Shown here: piece by piece, positions 12,230 to 21,846 of the stretch
Numbering within the stretch: the stretch's first letter is position 1
How the letters are laid out: the number at the start of each line of letters is the position of its first letter
From: Paraburkholderia polaris
GTDB taxonomy: Bacteria; Pseudomonadota; Gammaproteobacteria; Burkholderiales; Burkholderiaceae
Direction of reading: 5' to 3'
Length of the DNA: 64,000 nt
Assembly: GCF_012927345.1 (NCBI RefSeq)
Contig: NZ_JABBGJ010000007.1
Coordinates: forward strand, 124,001 to 188,000
Translations under genes and position numbers: made by a program
The notes under the pieces: generated by a model
Database searches by the model: none
What the model was told of the DNA's origin: nothing
What the model saw: the letters and a program-made list of their open reading frames with translations, nothing else

Positions 12230-13249
12230 ATGCCACCGTTCGCCCGTTTCATGGCGCTCGCCTCGACCGCCTGTGCGATCCTGTTCTGGACGTCCCATGC
12301 CGAAGCGGAAAAGCTGACGCTGATGACGGGTGGCGTGTCGAAGATCATCTATCTGCCGGTCACGCTGGCATCGCGGCTGGGCTATTTCCGCGATGAAGGG
12401 CTGGATGTCGACATCCTCTCAGAACCCGCCGGCGTCGATACCGCGACCGAACTGATCGCCGGCGCGGTTCAAGGCGGGGTGGGCTTCTACGACCACACGA
12501 TCGATCTTCAGAGCCGGGGTCTGGAAGTCGAAGCCGTCGTTGTTCTGGGACAGTCAGCGGGGCTTGCCGAACTCGCGTCGACGCGGGTTGCGAACCCGAT
12601 GCGGACGATGGCCGATGCACGCGGCCGAAAACTCGGGGTGACGGGGTTCGGCGCTTCGACGTATTTCCTGAGCCGCTATCTTGCGCAGCACGCCCGCGTG
12701 GCGGCGAGCGCCTACACGGTGGTGCCGCTGGGTCCCGGCGACGGCTTTGTCGACGCGCTCATGAAAGGATCGATCGCCGCAGGCATGGTCGAAGAACCCA
12801 CCGCGTCGAGGCTGCTGGACGCAGGCGCCGCGCAGGTGCTGGTGGACATGCGCAGTATCGAGGGCACACGCACGGCGCTAGGCGGTCCGTACGCCGGCGC
12901 GTGTCTGTACGCGCAACGCAAGTGGGTAGCCACCCACCAGGACGCAACGAGGCGCCTTGTCCGGGCACTTGTGCGCGCACTCGCTTTCATGTCCTCGCAC
13001 AGTGCCGCCGACATCGTGGCCGTGTTGCCGCGGAATTTCGTCGAGAAGAACGAGCCGCTGTACCTGCAGGCGCTCGCTGCATCGATTCCCTCGTTTTCGC
13101 GCGACGGCAGGATGCCCGACGGCGCACCGCAAACCGTATTGCGCGTGCTTGCCGCGGTCAACCCCGCCATCGAGCCGCGTCATGTCGATCTGGCGCGGAC
13201 CTATACGAACACGTTTGCCGATGAGGCCGAAGCCGTTGCAGGCCGCTGA
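12230..13249 (+). CDS. NMT1/SsuA-type ABC substrate-binding protein, orphan
   Basis: 339 residues with signal peptide MPPFARFMALASTACAILFWTSHAEA. The mature protein opens with LTLMTGGVSKIIYLPVTLASRLGYFRDEGLDVDI, the first lobe of the nitrate/sulfonate/thiamine-precursor binding fold, and shows the MKGSIAAGMVEEPTASRLL segment of the hinge region. Start chosen at ATG 12230, with AGGAGA 10 bases upstream. These periplasmic proteins normally deliver aromatic, sulfonate or pyrimidine-like ligands to an SsuBC-type ABC transporter, but no permease or ATPase follows. The next gene, 76 bases on, is a quinone oxidoreductase. Either the transporter is encoded elsewhere or the protein works as a ligand sensor. 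Confidence 0.8.
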   Translation: MPPFARFMALASTACAILFWTSHAEAEKLTLMTGGVSKIIYLPVTLASRLGYFRDEGLDVDILSEPAGVDTATELIAGAVQGGVGFYDHTIDLQSRGLEVEAVVVLGQSAGLAELASTRVANPMRTMADARGRKLGVTGFGASTYFLSRYLAQHARVAASAYTVVPLGPGDGFVDALMKGSIAAGMVEEPTASRLLDAGAAQVLVDMRSIEGTRTALGGPYAGACLYAQRKWVATHQDATRRLVRALVRALAFMSSHSAADIVAVLPRNFVEKNEPLYLQALAASIPSFSRDGRMPDGAPQTVLRVLAAVNPAIEPRHVDLARTYTNTFADEAEAVAGR

Positions 13250-13325
13250 CGAGCCCAATATGCATCACGCAACGGGCACTGCACCGGCAGTAGATAACAT
13301 TCATTCGAGGCACGGAAGACGAACT

Positions 13326-14315
13326 ATGAAGGCCATACGCATCGAGCAATACGGCGGCCCGGAAGTGCTGCAGCGAGTCGAAATCGGCATTCCATCGCCG
13401 GGTCCCGACGACGTGCTGATCCGGGTCGGTTGCGCCGGCATCAACTTCATGGACGTCCATACGCGCCAGGGCAAATACGAAAACTCGCGTACCTATCCGG
13501 TACGGCTGCCGTGCACGCTCGGAATGGAGGGCGCGGGCGAGATCGTCGAAGCGGGCTCGAACGTCACCTCGTTGAAGCGCGGCGACCGTGTCGCCTGGTG
13601 CATTTCGTGGGGCGCGTATGCCGAATACGCAGTGGTGCCGGCGGCGCGCGTCGCGCATATTCCGGCAGCGATTCCGTTCGATCTCGCGGCGGCGGCGATT
13701 TTCCAGGGATCGACGGCGCACTATCTGCTTGAAGACGTCGCGCATCTCGGCGCAGGCAGCACGTGTCTCGTGCATGCCGCGTCGGGCGGCATCGGGCAGT
13801 TGCTGGTCCAACTTGCAAAACGACGTGGCGTAACGGTCTACGCCACGACGAGCAGCGAAGCGAAGGCCGAGGTCGCGCGCGAGCATGGCGCCGACCACGT
13901 GATGCTGTATGAAGACGGGCGCTTTGCCGACCGCGTGCGTGAGGCGACGAATGGACGAGGCGTCGACGTCGTGTTCGACGCAGTCGGACGCGCCACTTTG
14001 CGCGACAGCTTCCGCGCCACCCGGACACGTGGCCTGGTCGTGAACTACGGCTCGGTATCCGGATCGCTGAACGATCTCGATCCGATCGAGCTTGGCGAAG
14101 CCGGTTCGCTGTTCCTCACACGCCCGCGTCTCGCGGATCATCTCGCGGACGCCACGACCGTGCAGCGCCGCGCTGATGAAATTTTTGCAGCATTGCTGGA
14201 CGGTACGCTGAAGGTCGAAATCAGTGGCCGCTATACGCTCGACAACGTCGAAGACGCGCACGAAGCGCTCGAGGCGCGCCGTCAATTGGGCAAGTCCGTG
14301 ATGATGATCGGCTGA
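13326..14315 (+). CDS. NADPH:quinone oxidoreductase (zeta-crystallin type, zinc-independent MDR)
   Basis: 329 residues of the medium-chain dehydrogenase/reductase family: an N-terminal GroES-like domain (MKAIRIEQYGGPEVLQRVE, GINFMDVHTRQGKY, GMEGAGEIVEAG) and a Rossmann domain with the nucleotide motif AASGGIGQLLVQLAKRRG and NGRGVDVVFDAVG. The Zn-binding cysteines of alcohol dehydrogenases are absent, as is normal for quinone reductases. Probably reduces quinones or other alpha,beta-unsaturated carbonyls with NADPH in the cytoplasm. It lies between the orphan binding protein and the MHS transporter on the same strand, 76 and 87 bases away, so co-transcription is likely. Confidence 0.9.
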   Translation: MKAIRIEQYGGPEVLQRVEIGIPSPGPDDVLIRVGCAGINFMDVHTRQGKYENSRTYPVRLPCTLGMEGAGEIVEAGSNVTSLKRGDRVAWCISWGAYAEYAVVPAARVAHIPAAIPFDLAAAAIFQGSTAHYLLEDVAHLGAGSTCLVHAASGGIGQLLVQLAKRRGVTVYATTSSEAKAEVAREHGADHVMLYEDGRFADRVREATNGRGVDVVFDAVGRATLRDSFRATRTRGLVVNYGSVSGSLNDLDPIELGEAGSLFLTRPRLADHLADATTVQRRADEIFAALLDGTLKVEISGRYTLDNVEDAHEALEARRQLGKSVMMIG

Positions 14316-14402
14316 CCCTTCCTTTTCCCTAGTCAACGAAGCCGGATCCGGTGGCCTCAACGGCCGCCGAGGACGTGTTCGTCCCTCACATTCGAGGTCA
14401 CC

Positions 14403-15728
14403 ATGACATTTTCAACTTCGGCTAACGAAACAGCGACTGCGGACACGCCGCACGCTTCGAAGGAGTCGCGTGTGCGCGCGGTTTTTCGCGTCACCAGCGG
14501 CAACTTTCTCGAGATGTACGACTTCACCGTGTATGGGTATTACGCGGCCGCGATCGCCGCGACCTTCTTTCCGGCCGGAAACGAATTCGCGTCGCTGATG
14601 CTCGCGCTTTCGGTATTCGGCGCGGGCTTTCTGATGCGCCCGATCGGTGCGCTCGTGCTGGGGGCGTATATCGATCGTCACGGCCGTCGCAAGGGCTTGA
14701 TTCTGTCGTTGATGCTGATGGCAGTCGGCACCGCATGCGTCGCGTTCGTACCGAGCTACGCGTCGATCGGTCTGATCGCGCCTGCCGTCGTGCTGTTTGG
14801 GCGGCTTCTGCAAGGCTTTTCCGCCGGAGTCGAACTGGGTGGCGTGTCCGTGTATCTCTCGGAGATCGCGACCAAAGGCAATCGCGGCTTCTATTGCTCC
14901 TGGCAGTCTGCGAGTCAGCAGGTGGCGGTGGTGTTTGCGGCGTCGCTCGGTGTGGGGTTGAACCGCCTCATCCCTGCGTCGGAAATGAACGCATGGGGCT
15001 GGCGTATCCCGTTCGTGATCGGCTGTCTGATCGTGCCGTTCCTCTTTTACGTGCGACGTTCGCTGCGTGAGACCGACGAGTTTGTCGCGCGCCGCCATCA
15101 TCCGGGAATGGCTGAAATCGCCCGGTCGATGGTGCAGCACTCGCGGCTCATCGTCGCCGGCATGGGGCTCGTGATCATGACGACTGCGTCGTTTTATCTG
15201 ATCACGGCATACACGCCGACCTTCGGCAAGGCCGTGCTGAAGCTGTCGTCACTGGATTCGCTGCTGGTCACGGTTTGCGTTGGCGTGTCGAATTTCGTGT
15301 GGCTGCCGATTGCGGGCGCCGTGTCTGATCGCGTCGGCCGCCGTCCCGTGCTGCTCGCCTGTACCGTTCTCGCGATCCTCACCGCCTATCCGGCGATGCA
15401 ATGGATGGTGGCACAACCGTCGTTCGGGCGTCTGCTGCTGGTCGAACTCTGGCTCTCGTTGCTCTATGCGTGGTACAACGGCGCGATGGTCGTCGCGCTA
15501 ACGGAATTGATGCCGGCACATGTGCGGACTACCGGGTTTTCGATGGCGTACAGTCTCGCCACGGTGATTGGCGGCTTTACGCCTGCGATCTCGACCTGGC
15601 TGATTCATACTACGGGCGACAAGGCTTCGCCGGGCGCATGGTTGACATTTGCAGCGCTGTGCGGAGCGACCGCGACGCTGGCCCTGTACCGTTCGACCCA
15701 GGCGCGGGAGCAGTACAGAACGGCATGA
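14403..15728 (+). CDS. MHS-family MFS symporter, citrate/tricarballylate type
   Basis: 441 residues, 12 predicted membrane helices. [45 protein letters not shown] (the loop 2-3 motif) and [24 protein letters not shown] place it in the metabolite:H+ symporter group close to CitA/TcuC tricarboxylate carriers. It should import a di- or tricarboxylate with protons through the inner membrane. Its stop overlaps a possible ATG of the downstream response regulator (ATGA at 15725), and the regulator pair is TctDE-like, which supports tricarboxylates as substrate. The substrate assignment is by family only. Confidence 0.85.
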   Translation: MTFSTSANETATADTPHASKESRVRAVFRVTSGNFLEMYDFTVYGYYAAAIAATFFPAGNEFASLMLALSVFGAGFLMRPIGALVLGAYIDRHGRRKGLILSLMLMAVGTACVAFVPSYASIGLIAPAVVLFGRLLQGFSAGVELGGVSVYLSEIATKGNRGFYCSWQSASQQVAVVFAASLGVGLNRLIPASEMNAWGWRIPFVIGCLIVPFLFYVRRSLRETDEFVARRHHPGMAEIARSMVQHSRLIVAGMGLVIMTTASFYLITAYTPTFGKAVLKLSSLDSLLVTVCVGVSNFVWLPIAGAVSDRVGRRPVLLACTVLAILTAYPAMQWMVAQPSFGRLLLVELWLSLLYAWYNGAMVVALTELMPAHVRTTGFSMAYSLATVIGGFTPAISTWLIHTTGDKASPGAWLTFAALCGATATLALYRSTQAREQYRTA

Positions 15729-15748
15729 ACGCTTTGGGGATAGATGCG

Positions 15749-16426
15749 ATGAGGCTATTGCTCGTCGAAGACAATGACCAGCTTGCGCACTGGCTCGCGA
15801 AAATTCTGCGGGATGACGGCTTCATGCTCGATCGTGTCAGCGACGGCGAAGCGGCCGAAAGCGCGCTGCGCGCGGTGCCGTACGACGTCGTGCTGCTCGA
15901 TCTGAATCTGCCGCAATTGTCGGGTAAGAGCGTATTGCGCCGCATGCGCGAGCGCGAGGACGCAACGCCGGTGTTGATCCTGACGGCGACTGGCGCCGTC
16001 GACGAGAAAGTGGTGTGTCTCGGCGCCGGTGCGGACGACTACATCGTGAAGCCGTTCGACGCGCGCGAACTGGTCGCGCGCGTGAAGGTGCTGGCGCGGC
16101 GGCAGGCACCGTCGCGCTCGAACCGGCTCAAATGCGGCAATCTCACGTACGACATGGACCGTTGCCAGTTCGCCGTCGAGGGCGAGCCGCTGACGCTCAC
16201 GCCGCGTGAGCACGCGGTACTCGAGGCGTTGATCCTGCGCGCAAAAAAGACGGTCGCCAAGACCATGCTCGCGGATTCGCTCAGCAACGCCGACGCGCCG
16301 ACCAGCGAAGACGCTATCGAAATCTATGTGTCGCGGCTGCGCAAGAAGCTCGAAAAGAGTACGGCAACCATCATCACGCTGCGCGGCCTCGGCTATCTGC
16401 TTGAAGACGGCGCCGATGACGAATAG
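15749..16426 (+). CDS. OmpR-family response regulator, TctD-like
   Basis: 225 residues: receiver domain (MRLLLVEDNDQLAHWL, phosphoacceptor Asp51 in VLLDLNLP, Lys in DDYIVKPFDA) and a winged-helix DNA-binding domain with LTPREHAVLEALI and the IEIYVSRLRKKLEKS recognition region, matching the TctD/QseB branch. ATG 15749 gives the usual family length and has GGGGA about 8 bases upstream; ATG 15725, overlapping the transporter stop, would add eight residues. The gene overlaps the kinase gene by 11 bases. In Salmonella TctDE controls tricarboxylate uptake; here it presumably controls the adjacent MHS transporter. Confidence 0.9.
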   Translation: MRLLLVEDNDQLAHWLAKILRDDGFMLDRVSDGEAAESALRAVPYDVVLLDLNLPQLSGKSVLRRMREREDATPVLILTATGAVDEKVVCLGAGADDYIVKPFDARELVARVKVLARRQAPSRSNRLKCGNLTYDMDRCQFAVEGEPLTLTPREHAVLEALILRAKKTVAKTMLADSLSNADAPTSEDAIEIYVSRLRKKLEKSTATIITLRGLGYLLEDGADDE

Positions 16427-17780
16427 CCTGCGATTAAGGCTGCTGTTGTGGCTGCTGTTGCCGATGACCGTGTACGTCGTCGCGGCGGGACTGATCGCAC
16501 GCGACAACGCGCAGCGCACGGCGTGGCTGTTGCAGGACGAGGCATTGCTATCCTCGGCGCGCGTGATGGCGGGCGATATCCAATGGGAGAACGGCTATCT
16601 GCACGCGGAGATATCCCCCAGTGCGATTGAGATACTCAGCTCGCCATACGGCGACCTGGTCTATTTCAGCATTCGCGAAGTGGGCGGCGCGACCATCGCG
16701 GGGACGTCGGATTTCCCGCTGCGTGTGCCCGGTGAATCGCCCCTGTGGTACGACGCGACCGTGAGCGGACACCCGATCCGCGCGGTGTCGTTGATTCGCC
16801 CGATGTACGACTCGGGCGCGATCAGGCAGGTCGTCGTGTCGGTCGGACGTACCCTGCGTCAACGCGATGCCACCGCCGCCGCGCTGTGGCGGCCGCAGAT
16901 GCTGCATTTCGCAGGCATCGTGGCGATCGCGGTGGTGCTGGTTTGCGTCGGGCTCACATTCGAACTACGTCCCTTGATGAGGCTCGCGAAAGACATGCTT
17001 GGGCGCGCACCGAACGTGTCGTTGCGGGTGCGGGCCGATCCGCTGCGCAATGAATTGCGTCCGATCGTCACCGCGTTCAACCAGTGCCTCGATATCATCG
17101 AGCGGAAAACAGCGATGCAACGGCGCTTCATTGCCGATGCGGCCCATCAATTGAGGACGCCGCTCACCTTGCTAGGCACGCAATTGCAATATGCGCGACG
17201 CCAGGACGATCTCGCCCAGGTGAAGGAGACGCTGGCGGCCATGCACCGCAGCAACCTCTCACTGGTTGCGCTGACCAATCAGTTGTTGCTGCTCGCCCAG
17301 GCGGAAGCCGCGGACTATGCCGAGTTCGAAGGTGCGCCTGTCGATCTGCGTGCGGTTGCGACCGGGACCATTGAACAGCTTGCGTTGCTCGCGCAGCGTC
17401 GGCAGGTTGAACTGTCGGCTGAACTCCATGAGCCTGCCGAGGTGATGGGAAACGAGCCGTTGCTGTCCGTGCTGCTGTTCAACCTGCTCGACAATGCCAT
17501 TCGCTATACGCCAGCCGGCGGACATGTCGCGCTCGGGATCGATTCGACGGGCGAGCGGGTGGCCCTGACCATCACGGACGAAGGACCCGGTATTGGCGCC
17601 GAGCTTCGTGAGCGCGTTTTCGAGCCGTTCTTTCGTGCCTCCAGCGAAGAGGGGAGCGGGCTTGGGTTGTCGATCGTCCGAGAGATTGCACGTGCGCATC
17701 GGGCTGAGGTTACGTTGGGCGATGGAACGGGCGGACGAGGGTTGGTGGTTTCGGTGCTTTTCCCGGCCGGTCGAGGGTGA
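16416..17780 (+). CDS. Sensor histidine kinase, TctE-like
   Basis: 454 residues. An N-terminal membrane helix (LRLRLLLWLLLPMTVYVVAAGLI) is followed by a periplasmic sensing loop of about 140 residues, with the DLVYFSIRE and DYDSG-type segments common in TctE sensors. A second helix (MLHFAGIVAIAVVLVCVGLTF), a HAMP-like linker, the phosphoacceptor H-box (FIADAAHQLRTPLTLL) and an ATPase domain with N-box LFNLLDNAIRYTP, DEGPGI and GSGLGLSIV follow. The start ATG overlaps the end of the response-regulator gene, implying translational coupling. It is the cognate kinase of that regulator. It ends 35 bases from the convergent lacI-type gene. Confidence 0.9.
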   Translation: MTNSLRLRLLLWLLLPMTVYVVAAGLIARDNAQRTAWLLQDEALLSSARVMAGDIQWENGYLHAEISPSAIEILSSPYGDLVYFSIREVGGATIAGTSDFPLRVPGESPLWYDATVSGHPIRAVSLIRPMYDSGAIRQVVVSVGRTLRQRDATAAALWRPQMLHFAGIVAIAVVLVCVGLTFELRPLMRLAKDMLGRAPNVSLRVRADPLRNELRPIVTAFNQCLDIIERKTAMQRRFIADAAHQLRTPLTLLGTQLQYARRQDDLAQVKETLAAMHRSNLSLVALTNQLLLLAQAEAADYAEFEGAPVDLRAVATGTIEQLALLAQRRQVELSAELHEPAEVMGNEPLLSVLLFNLLDNAIRYTPAGGHVALGIDSTGERVALTITDEGPGIGAELRERVFEPFFRASSEEGSGLGLSIVREIARAHRAEVTLGDGTGGRGLVVSVLFPAGRG

Positions 17781-17815
17781 GAGCGGGCTAACCTTCAGAG
17801 AAAAGCACCACGAAG

Positions 17816-18892
17816 CTATCTCGCGCTCGGCCCGGTCGATTGCCTGAGCTGGAATAGGGCATGCACTTCGTGTCCGTGCTGCGGGCGCTTACCGTCGAGC
17901 ACATCGAGCAGATACTGCGCGGTAAGCCGCCCGATCTCGTACGTGTCGACTCGCATCGTCGTCAGCGCGGGGCGTATCTCTTTCGCGATCTCAAGATCGT
18001 CGAAGCCCGTCACGGACAATTCGCCGGGAATCGCAATACCCAGTTCCTCCGCTTCGCGCAGCACGCCCAGTGCGATGTGATCGTTGCCGCAGATGATTGC
18101 GGTTGGGCGTTCGCACGGTGATTGCCAGATTGAGCGCAGGCTGCGCCGCCCGAATCCGATCGTCGATTCGCCTTCGAACATGTGCTCTGGCCGCACCGCG
18201 AGGCCGTGGCGTTCGAGCGTCGAGCGGATGCCCGCCACGCGCGCCTGCGCGCGATCGTTGTCGCGCGTCGGCTGGATGCAGAGCGCGAACGAGCGATGCC
18301 CGAGGCCGATCAGATGTTCGGTGATCTCCGCATAGGCCGCGTGATTATCGAAGCCGATGCAGACGTGCGGGCTGTCCTTGCGATACGCGTACGTGACCGC
18401 ATAAGGCACGCGATAGCGCCGCAACGCCTCGAATAGTTCGGCCGGATGGGCCTCGCCCACGACGGCCATCGCCTCGACGCCGCGTGCGAGCATGGCGCGC
18501 ACCTGCACGAGCGCCTGCGCCGGATCGTAGTTCGAGCAACCGAGCACGAGTGTGATGCCGCGTGCCGCGAACGCAGCCTGCATGGCGCTCACCTGCGAAG
18601 CGAACACCTGGTCATCCAGCGTTGGAATGATGATGCCGGCAATGTGACTGCGCGTGGACGCGAGCGCGCGGCCCGCTGCGTTGGGAAACCAGTTGAGCGT
18701 GCGCGCGGCGTGTTCGACACGCTCGCGCACGTTGGCCGAGACCTTGTCCGGCTCGTTGTAGACCCGCGAGACGGTCGCCGTCGACACGCCCGCAAGCTTG
18801 GCGACATCGGCAAGCACGGTACGGCCCGTGTTGCGGCGAACACGGTTCGGCTGGGTTCGGACGGTGGCCGGAGCGTCGGGGGAGTCGGGCAT
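17816..18892 (-). CDS. LacI-family transcriptional regulator
   Basis: 358 residues. An N-terminal helix-turn-helix plus hinge (VLADVAKLAGVSTATVSRVYNEPDKVSANVRERVEHAARTL..AGRALAS) is followed by a periplasmic-binding-protein-like effector domain (IAGIIIPTLDDQVFASQVSAMQAAF ... PTAIICGNDHIALGVLREAEELGIAIPGELSVTGFDD). A Pro/Arg-rich stretch of about 25 residues precedes the HTH. I use ATG 18892; a TTG five codons upstream is possible. It is the last gene of a minus-strand unit with a DapA-like enzyme and an MFS transporter. The two LacI-type palindromes at 21471 and 21547 are its probable operators, making the operon self-regulated. Confidence 0.9.
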   Translation of the reverse strand: MPDSPDAPATVRTQPNRVRRNTGRTVLADVAKLAGVSTATVSRVYNEPDKVSANVRERVEHAARTLNWFPNAAGRALASTRSHIAGIIIPTLDDQVFASQVSAMQAAFAARGITLVLGCSNYDPAQALVQVRAMLARGVEAMAVVGEAHPAELFEALRRYRVPYAVTYAYRKDSPHVCIGFDNHAAYAEITEHLIGLGHRSFALCIQPTRDNDRAQARVAGIRSTLERHGLAVRPEHMFEGESTIGFGRRSLRSIWQSPCERPTAIICGNDHIALGVLREAEELGIAIPGELSVTGFDDLEIAKEIRPALTTMRVDTYEIGRLTAQYLLDVLDGKRPQHGHEVHALFQLRQSTGPSAR

Positions 18893-19029
18893 CGGATCAG
18901 AAAGCAAAGGGTGAATCGGAAAACGCCCGACATCTTACCGCCGCATGCGCGCGCGAAGCGCGGGCGTGCATGGCCGCGGGTGCAGGCGTGCCGGTCATCG
19001 GGCGTCCCTGATGGCTGATGCCCGCGAGC

Positions 19030-19989
19030 CTAGCGGCGCTGACCGAGCGTGGCGATGCGCGAGCGGAAATGCTCGGTGCCGGCGACGATCTTGTCGAGCA
19101 CCGCGTCGAGCGCCCAGAAACGTTCGCGCACGTCGTAGTCGATCGCGCGGCAGCGAATCGAGTCGAACGTGCCGATGCGCTGGTGATAGATCTTCGCAAG
19201 CGCGGGGTAACCGAGCGCTTCGGATACGGCGGCGAGCACGAGAAACGTTGCGAGTTCCTCCGCGAGAGCCGGGTCTTGCGTCGCATCGTTGCGCAGCCAG
19301 TTGTACAGATCCGGGTGGAAGTTCGTGAATACCCCGTTGAAGCCTGCGGAGCCGGCTTTCATGGCGTCCCACGCGATTGCCGCGTTGGCGTTCAGGATTT
19401 TCAGCGGCGAACCTTGTGCGAGCGCGACGCGCCGTTTGACCGTAGCAAGGTCGCAGCTCACGTCCTTCAGCATGATGAAGCGGCCGGTGTCGATGCATAG
19501 CTTCAATTCGTCATCGGACAGAAGCCGCCGGTATGGAGCAGGGCATTCGTACAGGCCGAGCGGCATGTCGGATGGAATACGCGCGAGGAGCCGCTTGAGA
19601 TTCGCCGTGAAGGCCGCCGTTCCCTGGCGATTCGGATCGAGCCGGTTCGTCACGAGCACGACACCTTGCGCGCCCGTGGCCGCGGCGACGTTCAGCTCTT
19701 CGGCCTGGGCATCGGCGTCGTCGCTGATGTGGCCGGAGACCACGACGGGAATGCGGCCGGCGACCTTCTCGACAACGAAGCGTCCCAGCGCGCCACGCTC
19801 GGCGAGCGTCAGGAACTGCATTTCACTCGACTGAGCGACGGCGAACAGCGCGTTAGAGCCGTGCGCGATGTACCACTCGATCAGACGTTCGAGTCCGGCG
19901 TAGTCGATTGCGCCGGACTCGTCGAATGGCGTCAGCATCACGGGGACGATGCCTTCGACTGAGGTCGTGGCGGGCTTGGTGGTGGTCAT
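19030..19989 (-). CDS. DapA/NanA-superfamily Schiff-base lyase or aldolase
   Basis: 319 residues forming a TIM barrel of the dihydrodipicolinate synthase superfamily: opening GIVPVMLTPFDESGAIDYAGLERLIEWYI, Tyr147 in PLGLYECPAP and the Schiff-base Lys175 in FIMLKDVSCD. The usual GTTGE loop reads QSSE (about 53-56), so this is not DapA itself. Members near LacI regulators and GudP-like carriers are usually sugar-acid dehydratases or aldolases acting on 2-keto-3-deoxy acids; the exact substrate is open. It lies 137 bases upstream of lacI and 61 bases downstream of the (frameshifted) transporter. Confidence 0.8.
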   Translation of the reverse strand: MTTTKPATTSVEGIVPVMLTPFDESGAIDYAGLERLIEWYIAHGSNALFAVAQSSEMQFLTLAERGALGRFVVEKVAGRIPVVVSGHISDDADAQAEELNVAAATGAQGVVLVTNRLDPNRQGTAAFTANLKRLLARIPSDMPLGLYECPAPYRRLLSDDELKLCIDTGRFIMLKDVSCDLATVKRRVALAQGSPLKILNANAAIAWDAMKAGSAGFNGVFTNFHPDLYNWLRNDATQDPALAEELATFLVLAAVSEALGYPALAKIYHQRIGTFDSIRCRAIDYDVRERFWALDAVLDKIVAGTEHFRSRIATLGQRR

Positions 19990-20050
19990 GTTTGTGATCT
20001 CCCGAAAGGATTCGATGAGTTGATTCGATGAGTTGGTGCGGCAGCCGCCG

Positions 20051-21368
20051 TCAGGCAGGCGCTCGCAGGGCTTCAGTGGGGGCGTGCCGGTCGTCGATCG
20101 GTTTGCGCACCAGCAGGAGGTAGCTCATTGCGCCGACAAACGCGATGCCTGCGGCCGTCAGCAAAGCGGGAACGAACGACCAGGTCTGCGCGATGTAGCC
20201 GGTGAGGATCGGTGCGAGGGCGCCGCCCAGAAAGCCGCCGAAGTTCTGGATCGCGCCGAGCGAGCCGACCCGGTTCGGCGGCGCGGCGGCGGTGGCGAGT
20301 GCCCATGAACTGGCGGATGCGGCGTTCGCCAGAAAGATCACCACTGAGATGCACACGATCGCGATCGTATTGCTCTCGACGAGCGCTGCCGGAATGGTGC
20401 GCCACCATGCCGAGCATCGCGATCACCACCGCATTGCGGCGGCTGGTGACCGGGTTCGTGCTGCCGCTCGTGATGAGATCGGAAAACCAGCCGGCCGTGA
20501 GCGAGCCCAGAAAGCCGCAGAAGAATGGCACCGATGCTGCGACGCCCGTATGCATCAGGCTCATGTGCCGCTCCATCGTCAGGTAGCCGGGTAGCCATGT
20601 GAGGTACACCCAATTCAGGTAGACCGAGCCGAAGAAGCCGATCAGCATGCCCCACGTGGTTCCGTGCGAAAACAGCGAACGCCAGTCGGCGAACGTGAGC
20701 GTGGGCGCCGGCTTGCGGTCCGCTTCGTCGCCTTCGAGATAGTGCCGCTCCGCTTCGGTCATCGTGGCCTTGGCGGGATCGCGATATATCGCAAGCCATA
20801 CGATGGCCACGATCAGGCCCAGCACGCCCGTCACGATGAATGCCCAGCGCCAGTGAAACTGCACGACAAGGATAGATAGGCATAGTGGCGCCAGCGCCGT
20901 GCCGAGCGGGGACGCCGAATTGAAGATACCCGTTGGCTTGCCGCGTGCACGCAACGGAAACCAGTTGCTGACGACACGTGCTGCAGATGGAAACTGCGGC
21001 GCCTCGCCGATGCCGAGTACGATCCGCGCGAGGATGAACCAGCCGAAAGTCGAGACGAAGCCGCCGGCGGCCTGCGCGACAGACCAGACAATCAGGCCGA
21101 TGCCGAGCAGCTTGCGCGGTCCGATCCGGTCGACGAGGCCGCCCACCGGCAACTGGAACAGCGCGTAGCTCCAGGAGAACGCGGAAAGCAGGAGGCCCAT
21201 CTGACCGAGCGATAGGCCAAGGTCATGACGGATCAGCGGATTGGCGACCGCGAGCGTTCCGCGGTCCAGATAGTTGACGATGCCGCTCACCATCAGCAGC
21301 GTGAGCGCCACGATCTGGGCTCGGCGGATTTTCGGTGGTGCCTGCTCGAGGCTCGGGGTTGCGCTCAT
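20051..21368 (-). pseudogene. MFS anion:cation symporter (GudP-like), frameshifted
   Basis: The reading frame from ATG 21368 codes a typical ACS-family carrier: MVSGIVNYLDRGTLAVANPLIRHDLG, PVGGLVDRIGPRKLLG, RIVLGIGEAPQFPSAARVVSNWFP and TGIFNSASPLG. It stays good until LGMVA near 20402, then turns into Arg-rich nonsense. The missing C-terminus (IPAALVESNTIAIV ... GAIQNFGGFLGGALAPILTGYIAQTW) continues in another frame down to 20051. Removing one base of the GCG at 20399-20401 joins the two halves as GMVATIPAALVE and gives an uninterrupted 438-codon gene. This is therefore a single-base insertion: either a real recent inactivation or a sequencing error. The carrier would import a hexarate or similar organic anion for the DapA-like enzyme. 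Confidence 0.85.
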
Positions 21369-21470
21369 GATCGGTGTCTCCGTTTTATCTCTTTGTTCGG
21401 GGCGGGCGGGGCTGATGCGATGTCAGGCCGCCGGAAGGTTAGCGTTCTCCAACGGCGATTTCTCACGCTA

Positions 21471-21484
21471 TGTTAGCGCTTACA
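21471..21484. promoter_or_regulatory. LacI-family operator O1
   Basis: TGTTAGCGCTTACA, a near-perfect 14-bp palindrome centred on the CpG typical of LacI/PurR-type operators (one mismatched pair). It lies 103 bases upstream of the MFS start on the minus-strand operon that ends with a lacI-type gene. It shares the 18-base run TAGCGCTTACATTTTGAG with the second site. The rest of 21369-21846 holds no gene that I can support. Confidence 0.75.
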
Positions 21485-21546
21485 TTTTGAGGCGCTGACC
21501 GGGTGCCAAGCGGTCATTTCATCCATTTAAAGGAGATTGATCAAAA

Positions 21547-21560
21547 TGATAGCGCTTACA
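21547..21560. promoter_or_regulatory. LacI-family operator O2
   Basis: TGATAGCGCTTACA, same core as O1, embedded in a longer 26-base inverted repeat (21541-21566) flanked by TCAAAATG and CATTTTGA. The centre-to-centre distance to O1 is 76 bp, about seven helical turns, a spacing compatible with DNA looping by a tetramer or cooperating dimers. A further half-site, ATGTAAGCG, follows at about 21571. Confidence 0.75.
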
Positions 21561-21846
21561 TTTTGAGCCGCATGTAAGCGAAGTGGCAAGCGCCAGAGGG
21601 GGTTTGGCGGGTAAACACCGATCATTCGCGGTCGGATATCGGTGTTCATGGCGACGCCCCCGCCACCGCAAAGTCGTCGCCGATGACATCGAGATGGCCC
21701 CCACGGCGCGTCACCAACCGCGCCGCATCATGGCATTGCGGTTGCGCGATCTCTAGCGTGTCGCGGATGTTGGCGAACCTGACGTTGCGTGAGGGTCAAG
21801 GGCGGCGTCACAACGTCAACGCATTGAAGCGACGATGGTGTCGTAG

